Shown piece by piece: positions 1 to 10,308 of a DNA stretch of 64,000 nt. The DNA is from Cladorhizidae sp. MBARI D1340-BT2 (lineage: Eukaryota; Porifera; Demospongiae; Poecilosclerida; Cladorhizidae): positions 1-64,000 of the forward strand of contig JAQNBH010000143.1 of the NCBI GenBank assembly GCA_028752905.1, in the 5' to 3' direction. The notes under the pieces are model-generated. The model was not told the DNA's origin. It ran no database searches and was given only the letters and a program-made list of their open reading frames with translations. How positions within the stretch are numbered: position 1 is the stretch's first letter; every line of letters starts with the position of its first letter. The translations under genes were made by a program, and so were the position numbers.

Positions 1-1130
1 TCACCCAAACAAGTATTGCTAACAGCTGGTTGTAAGTAACCTTCTCTGGTGCTTCACCCAAACAAGTATTGCTAACAGCTGGTTGTAAGTAACCTTCTCT
101 GGTGCTTCACCCAAACAAGTATTGCTAACAGCTGGTTGTAAGTAACCTTCTCTGGTGCTTCACCCAAACAAGTATTGCTAACAGCTGGTTGTAAGTAACC
201 TTCTCTGGTGCTTCACCCAAACAAGTATTGCTAACAGCTGGTTGTAAGTAACCTTCTCTGGTGCTTCACCCAAACAAGTATTGCTTAACAGCTGGTTGTA
301 AGTAACCTTCTCTGGTGCTTCACCCAAACAAGTATTGCTAACAGCTGGTTGTAAGTAACCTTCTCTGGTGCTTCACCCAAACAAGTATTGCTAACAGCTG
401 GTTGTAAGTAACCTTCTCTGGTGCTTCACCCAAACAAGTATTGCTAACAGCTGGTTGTAAGTAACCTTCTCTGGTGCTTCACCCAAACAAGTATTGCTAA
501 CAGCTGGTTGTAAGTAACCTTCTCTGGTGCTTCACCCAAACAAGTATTGCTAACAGCTGGTTGTAAGTAACCTTCTCTGGTGCTTCACCCAAACAAGTAT
601 TGCTAACAGCTGGTTGTAAGTAACCTTCTCTGGTGCTTCACCCAAACAAGTATTGCTAACAGCTGGTTGTAAGTAACCTTCTCTGGTGCTTCACCCAAAC
701 AAGTATTGCTAACAAGTAGCTGGTTGTAAGTAACCTTCTCTGGTGCTTCACCCAAACAAGTATTGCTAACAAGTAGCTGGTTGTAAGTAACCTTCTCTGG
801 AGCTTCACCCAAACAAGTATTGCTAACAGCTGGTTGTAAGTAACCTTCTCTGGTGCTTCACCCAAACAAGTATTGCTAACAGCTGGTTGTAAGTAACCTT
901 CTCTGGTGCTTCACCCAAACAAGTTTTGCTAACAGCTGGTTGTAAGTAACCTTCTCTGGTGCTTCACCCAAACAAGTATTACTAACAGCTGGTTGTAAGT
1001 AACCTTCTCTGGTGCTTCACCCAAACAAGTATTGCTAACAGCTGGTTGTAAATAACCTTCTCTGGTGCTTCACCCAAACAAGTATTGCTAACAGCTGGTT
1101 GTAAGTAACCTTCTCTGGTGCTTCACCTAA
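1..1130. repeat. 53-bp minisatellite array
   Basis: About 21 head-to-tail copies of a 53-bp unit beginning TCACCCAAACAAGTATTGCT, running from the window edge to about 1130, so the array probably continues to the left. Copies are almost identical. Variants include a one-base insertion near 285, two copies lengthened by a 4-bp insertion (near 712 and 769), and scattered substitutions towards the right end (about 785-1050). The period is not a multiple of three, and the short minus-strand open frames arise only where a length variant resets the frame. No gene is supported. Confidence 0.98.
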
Positions 1131-1133
1131 ACT

Positions 1134-3259
1134 TTAACCCTTTACCTATCAATGTAGACGGGGATACATTTTCAGGCCCCTTTACCTATCAGTGTAGAGA
1201 ACAAACATTTACTGGACCCTTTACCTTACAGTCCTTTACCTATCAGTGTAGAGCCTATCAGTGTAGAGAACAAACATTTACTGGACCCTTTACCTATCAG
1301 TGTAGAGAACAAACATTTACAGGACCCTTTACCTATCAATATATAGAACAAACATTTACAGGACCCTTTACCTATCAATGTAGAGAACAAACATTTACAG
1401 GACCCTTTACCTATCAGTGTAGAGAACCTATCAGTGTAGAGAACAAACGTTAACAGAACCCTTTACCTATCAGTGTAGAGAACAAACATTTACAGGACCC
1501 TTTACCTATCAGTGTAGAGAACAAACATTTACAGGACCCTTTACCTATCAATGTAGAGAATAAACATTTACAGGACCCTTTACCTATCAGTGTAGAGAAC
1601 AAACATTTACAGAACCCTTTACCTATCAATGTAGAGAATAAACATTTACAGGACCATTTACCTATCAGTGTAGAGAACAAATATTTACAGGACCCTTTAC
1701 CTATCAGTGTAGAGAACAAACATTTACAGGACCCTTTACCTATCAGTGTAGAGAACAAACATTTACAGGACCCTTTACCTATCAGTGTAGAGAACAAACA
1801 TTTACAGGACCCTTTACCTATCAGTGTAGAGAACCTATCAGTGTAGAGAACAAACATTTACAGGCCCCTTTACCTATCAGTGTAGAGAACAAACATTTAC
1901 AGGCCCCTTTACCTATCAGTGTAGAGAACAAACATTTACAGGACCCTTTACCTATCAATATATAGAACAAACATTTACAGGACCCTTTACCTATCAGTGT
2001 AGAGAACAAACGTTAACAGAACCCTTTACCTATCAGTGTAGAGAACAAATATTTACAGGACCCTTTACCTATCAGTGTAGAGAACAAACATTTACAGGAC
2101 CCTTTACCTATCAGTGTAGACCTATCAGTGTAGAGAACAAACATTTACAGGCCCCTTTACCTATCAGTGTAGAGAACAAACATTTACAGGACCCTTTACC
2201 TATCAGTGTAGAGAACAAACATTTACAGGACCCTTTACCTATCAGTGTAGAGAACAACATTTACAGGACCCTTTACCTATCAATATATAGAACAAACATT
2301 TACGGGACCCTTTACCTATCAGTGTAGAGAACAAACGTTAACAGAACCCTTTACCTATCAGTGTAGAGAACAAACATTTACAGGACCCTTTACCTATCAA
2401 TGTAGAGAACAAACATTTACAGGACCCTTTACCTATCAGTGTAGAGAACAAATATTTACAGGACCCTTTACCTATCAGTGTAGAGAACAAACATTTACAG
2501 GACCCTTTACCTATGTAGAGAACAAACATTTACAGGACCCTTTACCTATCAATATATAGAACAAACATTTACAGGACCCTTTACCTATCAGTGTAGAGAA
2601 CAAACATTTACAGAACCCTTTACCTATCAATGTAGAGAATAAACATTTACAGGACCATTTACCTATCAGTGTAGAGAACAAAAAATATTTACAGGACCCT
2701 TTACCTATCAGTGTAGAGAACAAACATTTACAGGACCCTTTACAGTGTAGAGAACAATCGTTTACAGGACCCTTTACCTATATATCAGTGTAGAGAATAT
2801 ATCAGTGTAGAGAACAAACATTTACTTGACCCTTTACCTATCAGTGTAGAGAACAAACATTTACAGGACCCTTTACCTATCAGTGTAGAGCACAAATATT
2901 TACAGGACCCTTTACCTATCAGTGTAGAGAACAAACATTTACTGGACTCTTTACCTATCAGCGTAGAGAACAAATATTTACTGGGTCCTTTACCTATCAG
3001 TATAGAGAACAAACATTTACAGGACCCTTTACCTATCAGTGTAGAGAACAAACATTTACTGGACCCTTTACCTATCAGTGTAGAGAACAAATATTTACTG
3101 GGTCTCCTTTACCTATCACAAACATTTACAGGACCCTTTATCTATCAGTGTAGAGAACAAACATTTACTGGACCCTTTACCTATCAGTGTAGAGAACAAA
3201 TATTTACTGGGTCCTTTACCTATCAGTATAGAGAACAAACATTTACAGGACCCTTTACA
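1134..3259. repeat. 39-bp minisatellite array
   Basis: Roughly 50 copies, some truncated, of a 39-bp unit containing TTTACCTATCAGTGTAGAGA and an AAACATTTACAGGACCC half. Units vary by substitutions (GGACCC/GGCCCC/GAACCC, CAGTGTAG/CAATATATAG) and by partial deletions, for example near 1240, 1430, 2120 and 2515. Because 39 is a multiple of three, long stretches stay open. The minus strand repeats the 13-residue unit CLFSTLIGKGSCK and the plus strand repeats QTFTGPFTYQCRE. This is a by-product of the period; frames break at every partial unit, so I call no protein here. Confidence 0.97.
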
Positions 3260-4216
3260 TAATACATCTCGCTGAAATTTGATGCTGGTGGAGCTTTTAT
3301 CACCTAACCGAAATGTGAGCTTACCAAGCACTCTACTATTATGCACACAGAGTAGCAAAGGGCAAAGTTACAGCCCTGGACATTGAGTTATTCTGAATGT
3401 CATATTTATGTTTTAATTTTGCACAAATTTACAATGACATGGTACAATTACTCCAGGCAAGCACTCCATTGATGTGGCTATTAGGTAAAGTATCTCTCAC
3501 TCTGGCTGCTGTCATCAGCCTTCGAGGTCTGTCATGAAAAAGGTGCTGGATGTTTAGAGGAACAACCTTTATATTTAAGAGGAACTTGTTCTTTATATAT
3601 ATATAAAATATATTATATATGGATTTAAAACTTTCTAACTTACAAACCTTTTGTGCGCTTCACATGCGTATATATACCCAATATTTATACATGTGAGGCC
3701 ATATATATATGAATGTTGCTTAAATAATTACTTATATGTGTCTATTTTATATGCCCTATATACACACCTGATCCCCTAACATACATACATTTACTCTCTA
3801 CTCAGTATAATGCATATAATGTCTTTACTACTAGTTCATAGATGCAATCATGTATTCTTCTTACATTTTCTAAATGACATGTCTCTATAATTACATTCAT
3901 GACGTCTTATAACCACCTATAATTAGATTTGTGCCTATAACTACATTCACTCCCTTATTTTCACTTTTCACATATCCATGTCACATATCCATGTAATTAT
4001 TTCATGCATATTTTTTATAATGTTCCCATATAATTACGTGCACCCGCTTTAATTACATGCATGTATATGTTCCTATAAAAATCTAAAATTTACTTAACTT
4101 CTAGTGTAAATCCTCATAGTGCTCTCTGAAACATGCATCATAGAACATATACATGCATGTAATGTATATGTCTAAAATTCTCAACTTCTAGTGAAAATCC
4201 TCATAGAGCTGTCTGA
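3260..4216. other. AT-rich spacer, no gene seen
   Basis: Non-repetitive AT-rich sequence between two minisatellites. It holds a short TA run at about 3595-3620 and many ATATAT and ACATGCAT words. Around 4095-4216 two diverged pieces of the following 34-bp repeat appear, each preceded by AACTTCTAGTG. I found no convincing ORF, RNA gene or element terminus. Confidence 0.7.
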
Positions 4217-4565
4217 AACATGCATGCCTAATCCTCCTAGTGCTCTCTGAAACATGCATGCCTAATCCTCCTAGTGCTCTCTGAAACATGCATGCCTAAT
4301 CCTCCTAGTTCTGCCTGAAACATGCATGCCTAATCCTCCTAGTGCTCTCTGAAACATGCATGCCTAATCCCCCTAGTGCTCTCTGAAACATGCATGCCTA
4401 ATCCTCCTAGTGCTTCCTGAAACATGCATGCCTAATCCTCCTAGTGCTCTCTGAAACATGCATGCCTAATCCTCCTAGTGCTCTCTGAAACATGCATGCC
4501 TAATCCTCCTAGTGGCTGTCTGAAACATGCATGCCTAATCCTCATAGAGCTGTCCGAAACATACA
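4217..4565. repeat. 34-bp tandem repeat with CATGCATG core
   Basis: Ten copies of a 34-bp unit starting AACATGCATGCCTAATCCTC and ending CTAGTGCTCTCTGA. Most copies are near identical; small length variants occur near 4310 (CTAGTTCTGCCTGA) and 4512. Each unit carries the self-complementary word CATGCATG. The last copy decays into ATACATGCTTCAG. Confidence 0.95.
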
Positions 4566-4989
4566 TGCTTCAGCAGCAAGACTACTACATATTTTAAAAT
4601 GACCTAGACTTCTATCTCCAACCATGGCAGCATGAAATATTTGAAGAGGAGGAAGATTTAAACCGACAGAAAAGACATGAAGTAAAACACCATATGAGGC
4701 ATTGCAAGATAGAACAGATGTCACTAGCTCAACTCTAAGTTTGCAGAAAGATTGGCATATGAGAATAAATTTGCAAGTCATTTAATGTGACCTAGATTTA
4801 CACCACATGAAACAGTTGCTAAAGCAGTACTTCTTTAAGGGGTCCACTATATACAGTACCCCAAATTTTTTTTTGTTTCCCCCCCCAAAATATGATGACA
4901 GTACATGCAAGATGCTGCCTTCCAAATTGGAGAAGATTTGGATGCTACATTCTGGACTTATACTAACTTTAGTACTCCGTTCAAAGATT
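4566..4989. other. Unique spacer before the satellite, no gene seen
   Basis: About 420 bp without tandem structure apart from a T run followed by a C run near 4866-4887. Short open frames on both strands have no recognisable domain, and one runs into the neighbouring satellite, so I do not call a gene. Confidence 0.6.
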
Positions 4990-7544
4990 GACCAATATCA
5001 TCTAATCACCTTTCCTATGTGCATATATATACACTATCCTATAGACGACTTAAATATCAATATCATCTAATCACCTTTCCCATGTGCATAATACACTGTC
5101 CTATAGATGACTTAAATATCAATATCATCTAATCACATTTCCATGTGCATATATATACACTGTCCTATAGACGACTTAAATATCAAATCATCTAATCACC
5201 TTTCCCATGTGCATATACACTGTCCTATAGACGACTTAAATATCAATATCATCTAATCACCTTTCCGATGTGCATATACACTGTCCTATAGATGACTTAA
5301 ATATAAATATCATCTAATCACCTTTCCCATGTGCATATACACTGTCCTATAGACGACTTAAATATCAATATCATCTAATCACCTTTCCCACGTGCATATA
5401 CACTGTCCTATAGACAATTTAAATATCAATATCATCTAATTACCTTTCCCATGTGCATATATATACACTGTCCTATAGACGACTTAAATATCAATATCAT
5501 CTAATCACCTTTCCCATGTGCATATACACTGTCCTATAGACGACTTAAATATCAATATCATCTAATCACCTTTCCCATGTATATACATACACTGTCCTAT
5601 AGATGACTAAATATCAATATCATCTAATCACCTTTCCATGTGCATATACACTGTCCTATAGATGACTTAAATATCAATATCATCTAATCACCTTTGCCAT
5701 GTGCATATACACTGTCCTATAGACGACTTAAATATCAATATCATCTAATCACCTTTCCCACGTGCATATACACTGTCCTATAGACGACTTAAATATCAAT
5801 ATCATCTAATCACTTTTCCATGTGCATATACACTGTCCTATAGATGACTTAAATATCAATATCATCTAATAACCTTTCCCATGTGCATATATATACACTG
5901 TCCTATAGATGACCAATATCATCTAATCACCTTTCCTATGTGCATATAATTATATACACTGTCCTATAGACGACTTAAATATCAATATCATCTAATCACC
6001 TTTCCCATGTGCATATACACTGTCCTATAGATGACTTAAATATCAATATCATCTAATCACCTTTCCCTTGTGTATATACACTGTCCTATAGACGACTTAA
6101 ATATCAATATCATCTAATCACCTTTCCGATGTGCATATACACTGTCCTATAGATGAATTAAATATCAATATCATCTAATCACCTTTCCCATGTGCATATA
6201 CACTCTCCTATTATACACTGTCCTATAGATGACTTAAATATCAATATCATCTAATCACCTATCCCATGTGCAAATACACTGTCCTATAGACGACTTAAAT
6301 ATCAATATCATCTAATCATCTTTCCATGTGCATATACACTGTCCTATAGACGACTTAAATATCAATATCATCTAATCACCTTTCCATGTGCATATACACT
6401 GTCCTATAGACGACTTAAATATCAATATCATCTAATCACCTTTCCCATGTGCATATACACTGTCGTATAGACGACTTAAATATCAATATCATCTAATCAC
6501 CTTTCCCATGTGCATATACACTGTCCTATAGATAACTTAAATATCAATATCATCTAATCACCTTTCCATGTGCATATACACTGTCCTATAGACGACTTAA
6601 ATATCAATAACATCTAATCACCTTTCCCATGTGCATATACACTGTCCTATAGATGACTTAAATATCAATATCATCTAATCACCTTTCCCATGTGCATATA
6701 CACTGTCCTATAGACGACTTAAATATCAATATCATCTAATCACCTTTCCATGTGCATATACACTGTCCTATAGACGACTTAAATATAAATATCATCTAAT
6801 CACCTTTCCCATGTGCATATACACTGTCCTATAGACGACTTAAATATCAATATCATCTAATCACCTTTCCCATGTGCATATACACTGTCCTATAGATAAC
6901 TTAAATATCAATATCATCTAATCACCTTTCCATGTGCATATACACTGTCCTATAGACGACTTAAATATCAATATCATCTAATCACCTTTCCCACGTGCAT
7001 ATACACTGTCCTATAGACAATTTAAATATCAATATCATGTAATTACCTTTCCCATGTGCATATATATACACTGTCCTATAGATGACCAATATCATCTAAT
7101 CACCTTTCCTATGTGCATATATATACACTGTCCTATAGACGACTTAAATATGAATATCATCTAATCACCTTTCCCATGTGCATATACACTGTCCTATAGA
7201 CGACTTAAATATCAATATATTCTAATCACCTTTCCCATGTATATACATACACTGTCCTATAGATGACTAAATATCAATATCATCTAATCACCTTTCCCTT
7301 GTGCATATACACTGTCCTATAGACGACTTAAATATCAATATCATCTAATCACTTTTCCATGTGCATATACACTGTCCTATAGATGACTTAAATATAAATA
7401 TGATCTAATCACCTATCCCATGTGCAAATTCACTGTCCTATAGATGACTTAAATATCAATATCATCTAATCACCTTTCCATGTGCATATACACTGTCCTA
7501 TAGACAACTTAAATATCAATATCATCTAATCACCTTTCCCACGT
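4990..7544. repeat. 60/61-bp satellite, left arm
   Basis: Head-to-tail monomers of about 61 bp containing TATCATCTAATCACCTTTCC, then CATGTGCATATACACTGTCC, then TATAGA(C/T)GACTTAAATATCA. Length classes differ by loss of one C (CCCATG/CCATG), by an expanded TA run (CATATATATACAC), and by short copies reading GATGACCAATATC or AAATATCTAATCACC. Monomers are several to many percent diverged, but longer blocks recur: about 5650-7544 matches about 15660-17494 with an offset of 10,010 falling to 9,950 bp. The arm is cut at 7544 by the LTR retrotransposon. Confidence 0.98.
7540..7544. repeat. Target site duplication, CACGT (3' LTR side)
   Basis: The satellite reads CCCACGT directly before the LTR start. 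The same five bases follow the other LTR at 12950-12954, after which the satellite resumes with GCATATACAC. Removing the element and one CACGT restores a normal monomer. Confidence 0.93.
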
Positions 7545-7904
7545 TGTTAGACCTTGTCCTACTAATTTGCTTATCCTACCCTTCTCCTGGTCCTAAACCT
7601 AGGTACATTGGCAGAGATAAGTTAAAATTATGATTATAGAACTGGTACAGAGAATCAAAAACAAATGTTACAGAACTGAGCTAACTCGACTGACGATCCC
7701 AGAGCGGGCTGCCTTTAAATAGGCTGGCCACACTCCAATGGGCATTTCCGTATAAGGTATTAGTATAAGTCATGGGTGCGTGTGGTATAATAATTATAGT
7801 TATTTTAGTGCAAACGAGTGTCTGGTAAGTTCAATCGTGGCTTTCACCTTGTCCCATGGTTGTGGTCCCGGCTGTGGTCACGGCTGTTAGGCTGGGGCCT
7901 AACA
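7545..7904 (-). repeat. 3' LTR (360 bp)
   Basis: Direct repeat of 12590-12949. The copies differ only by two transitions, G/A in GTGTG(G/A)TATAAT and C/T in TTCAA(C/T)TGTGG or its CG form. Termini are TG...CA. On the transcribed (minus) strand a TATTTAAAG box lies at 7713-7721. The end of the pol reading frame runs into this LTR. Confidence 0.96.
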
Positions 7905-10308
7905 TCTCCCCCTCCTTGTGGGGTCGAAAGCTGTCCTCTGGTGGGTCTTGGTCCCAGGCTTGTCGGGAGAGACCATCAGCATTGGCATTGTCCTTGCCTG
8001 GCCGATATGTCACCGTGAAATCAAAATCCTGGAGCGCTAGGGCCCATCTGGTCAGTCGCCCATTTGTACCTTTCATAGAATTCAGATACTTAAGTGCTCG
8101 ATGGTCGGTTTGTATGCAAAAGTGTCTGCCGAGGAGGTAGGATTCGAAATGTTTGAGCGCTAGGACTATTGCAAGGCATTCTTTTTCCGTAATGGAATAT
8201 CTTGTTTCTCGATCCAACATTTTCTTCGAATAATAGGCGATGGGCCGGTCACCATCTTTGCCATCTGGTTGGCTGAGCACTGCTCCAATGCCTCGATCAG
8301 ACGCATCTGTCTGTAGCAAGAAATCAAGATTATAGTTGGGTGTGACTAGGATAGGCTGTTTCGCTAGTGCCTGCTTTAGCTGTGTAAATGCTTCTTCACA
8401 ATAACCTGTCCATTGCACTTTATTAGGTGCTAATGTGCGTGTTAGGTCAGATAAAGGTGCTGATAATGAGCCAAACTGTGGTATGAACCTGCGATAATAG
8501 CCTGCAATTCCAAGAAATGCTCGAACATCTTTTTTCGTTTTGGGTTGCTTGAAGGTTCTTACTGCTTCTGTTTTGCTCTGTTGTGGAGTAATCTGTCCAT
8601 TGCCAACAACATGTCCTAGATATTTACACGTAGCCATGCCTACTTGGCATTTGCTGGGTTTCACAGTGAGCCCATGTTGTTGTAACTTATTCATGAGGAG
8701 GGAGAGGTGAGCGAGGTGGTCTGTCCATGACGAGCTGTAGATGACTATATCATCTAGATAAGCGGCAGCAAACTCTTGCATTCCTTCTAGCGTCTTATCC
8801 ATAAGCCTCTGAAATGTCGCTGGAGCATTCCTGAGGCCAAAAGGCATTTTGGTTAAGCGATATTTGCCCAGTTTGGACATAAAAGCTGTTTTATCACGGT
8901 CTTGTGGTAGGACAGGAACTTGGTAATACCCCTTAGCTAGATCAAAAGTGGAGATAAATGTAGCATCACCCAGTGTCTCGAGCAGCTCGTCAATGCGAGG
9001 CATTGGGTAGGGATCGACAACTGTAACGGCGTTAACATCTCTATAGTCGACACAGACTCGGACGGACCCATCAGGCTTCTTGACTGGAACAATTTGAGAG
9101 GCCCATGGGCCTGAGCAAGGCTCTATCACTCCTGCTTTTAGCATGTCCTTTATCTCCTGGAGAACCTGTTGTTCCCAAGCCTTGGGTAGACGTCTGGGCA
9201 CAGTTCTTATGGGCGTTGCATCACCTGTGTTGATCACGTGCATTGCTTCCTTTGTACAGCCAGGTACTCCAGTAAATACTGTTGGGAACTTTTCCACCAA
9301 TTGGTTGATATCAACTTTTTGAGGTTTGGTAAGAACTTCACCAAGTGTTAGCTGTAGCTTTGGTTCATCTGGCTTCGGGTAGAGGTTAGTTGAGATTGAG
9401 ATTTCAGTAGTTTCATTGATTTCATCGATGGAGGCGACAAGCACCATCGCATCAGGTGATTTCCACCTCTTCAGCATCATTCCATGGACATGCCGTTTTC
9501 TTTTTGTCTTGTCTACCATGTCAACTGTGTATGTGACTGGCGATGTCTTCCCGGTTATTAGGTACTGGCCCATCCATTGGGCTTGAAGCTTTCCAGATGG
9601 AACTGGCATGAGGACCAGTACTTGTTCACCGATTTCAAACTGAATGTCTTTGGTTTTCCTGTCATATCTTTCCTTCATCTTACGTTGTGTCTCTCTTTGT
9701 TGTTCCTGGGTGAGCTGTTGCATTTCATCCAACTTTTCCCTCATGTCCAACACCCATTGCAATGTGGTTGTATCGTTCACCTTGTCTCCCATCCATGCAT
9801 CTCGAAGAACATCCAATGGTCCTCTCACATACCTTCCAAATAGTAGCTCAAACGGAGAATATCCAGTGCTCTCGTTGGGTACCTCGCGATATGCAAAAAG
9901 CACATAAGGAAGTAGGTTGTCCCATTCCCTTTTGTCGTTCGTTACCTTTTTCAGCATGGACTTGAGGGTGCCATGGAACCTTTCCACGGCTCCATTTGTC
10001 TGCGGGTGGTAGGGTGTGGTAGTAAGGTGTTCAATGTTGAGGAGGGCAAGTAGTTCTTTCATCAGTCGTGAGCAAAAGTTAGAACCTTGGTCAGTCAAAA
10101 TCTGCTGGGGAATGCCCAGTCTTGAGAATATCTCAACAAGTGCTTCTGCTATGGTCTCTGTGTCTGTCTTTTTGAGTGGCACTGCCTCCGCATAACGACT
10201 TCCGTAGTCTATCATTGTGAGGATAAACTTATTTCCTTTTTTCGTTCTTGGGAGGGGTCCCACTATATCTATGGCAATTCGCTGGAATGGCTCCGGAATG
10301 ATCGGCAT
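7831..10308 (-). CDS. pol: Retrotransposon Pol: integrase core, reverse transcriptase, RNase H
   Basis: An open frame of 825 residues counted from its first Met, which is probably not a real initiation site because the integrase zinc domain lies just upstream in another frame. Integrase core: D14 (IDIVG), D73 (LTDQG) and E109 (VER), a D-58-D-35-E triad. A basic C-terminal integrase region with a WMGQY motif (around 225-265) resembles a GPY/F module. Reverse transcriptase spans about 370-560, with FDLAKGYYQ at 455-463 and the catalytic YLDD at 517-520. RNase H spans about 660-780: D668 (TDAS), E708/E710 (TEKE), D735 (TDHRAL), D778 (ADGLS). RT after integrase marks a Gmr1-like element. The last residues overlap the polypurine tract and 3' LTR. 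All catalytic residues I looked for are present. Confidence 0.95.
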   Translation of the reverse strand: MPIIPEPFQRIAIDIVGPLPRTKKGNKFILTMIDYGSRYAEAVPLKKTDTETIAEALVEIFSRLGIPQQILTDQGSNFCSRLMKELLALLNIEHLTTTPYHPQTNGAVERFHGTLKSMLKKVTNDKREWDNLLPYVLFAYREVPNESTGYSPFELLFGRYVRGPLDVLRDAWMGDKVNDTTTLQWVLDMREKLDEMQQLTQEQQRETQRKMKERYDRKTKDIQFEIGEQVLVLMPVPSGKLQAQWMGQYLITGKTSPVTYTVDMVDKTKRKRHVHGMMLKRWKSPDAMVLVASIDEINETTEISISTNLYPKPDEPKLQLTLGEVLTKPQKVDINQLVEKFPTVFTGVPGCTKEAMHVINTGDATPIRTVPRRLPKAWEQQVLQEIKDMLKAGVIEPCSGPWASQIVPVKKPDGSVRVCVDYRDVNAVTVVDPYPMPRIDELLETLGDATFISTFDLAKGYYQVPVLPQDRDKTAFMSKLGKYRLTKMPFGLRNAPATFQRLMDKTLEGMQEFAAAYLDDIVIYSSSWTDHLAHLSLLMNKLQQHGLTVKPSKCQVGMATCKYLGHVVGNGQITPQQSKTEAVRTFKQPKTKKDVRAFLGIAGYYRRFIPQFGSLSAPLSDLTRTLAPNKVQWTGYCEEAFTQLKQALAKQPILVTPNYNLDFLLQTDASDRGIGAVLSQPDGKDGDRPIAYYSKKMLDRETRYSITEKECLAIVLALKHFESYLLGRHFCIQTDHRALKYLNSMKGTNGRLTRWALALQDFDFTVTYRPGKDNANADGLSRQAWDQDPPEDSFRPHKEGEMLGPSLTAVTTAGTTTMGQGESHD
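7905..7917 (-). other. Polypurine tract
   Basis: On the minus strand AAGGAGGGGGAGA lies immediately upstream of the 3' LTR start. Its position and purine-only composition match the plus-strand primer site of LTR retrotransposons. Confidence 0.88.

Noticed and set aside
603..865. Short minus-strand open frames in the 53-bp repeat
   Set aside because: They exist only because length variants reset the frame of a non-triplet period; no domain, no unique sequence.
1118..3358. Repetitive proteins in the 39-bp repeat on either strand
   Set aside because: Open on both strands as a consequence of the 39-bp period; broken at each partial unit; no unique ends that look like a gene.
3260..4216. tRNA, rRNA or SINE in the AT-rich spacer
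   Set aside because: No A/B box pair, cloverleaf or rRNA-like stretch could be recognised by eye.
4542..5070. 79- and 87-residue open frames in the spacer before the satellite
   Set aside because: No recognisable motif, low-complexity codon content, and one runs into the 61-bp satellite.
7545..7960. Envelope gene in the LTR element
   Set aside because: RNase H is followed within about 130 bp by the polypurine tract and LTR; there is no space for one.
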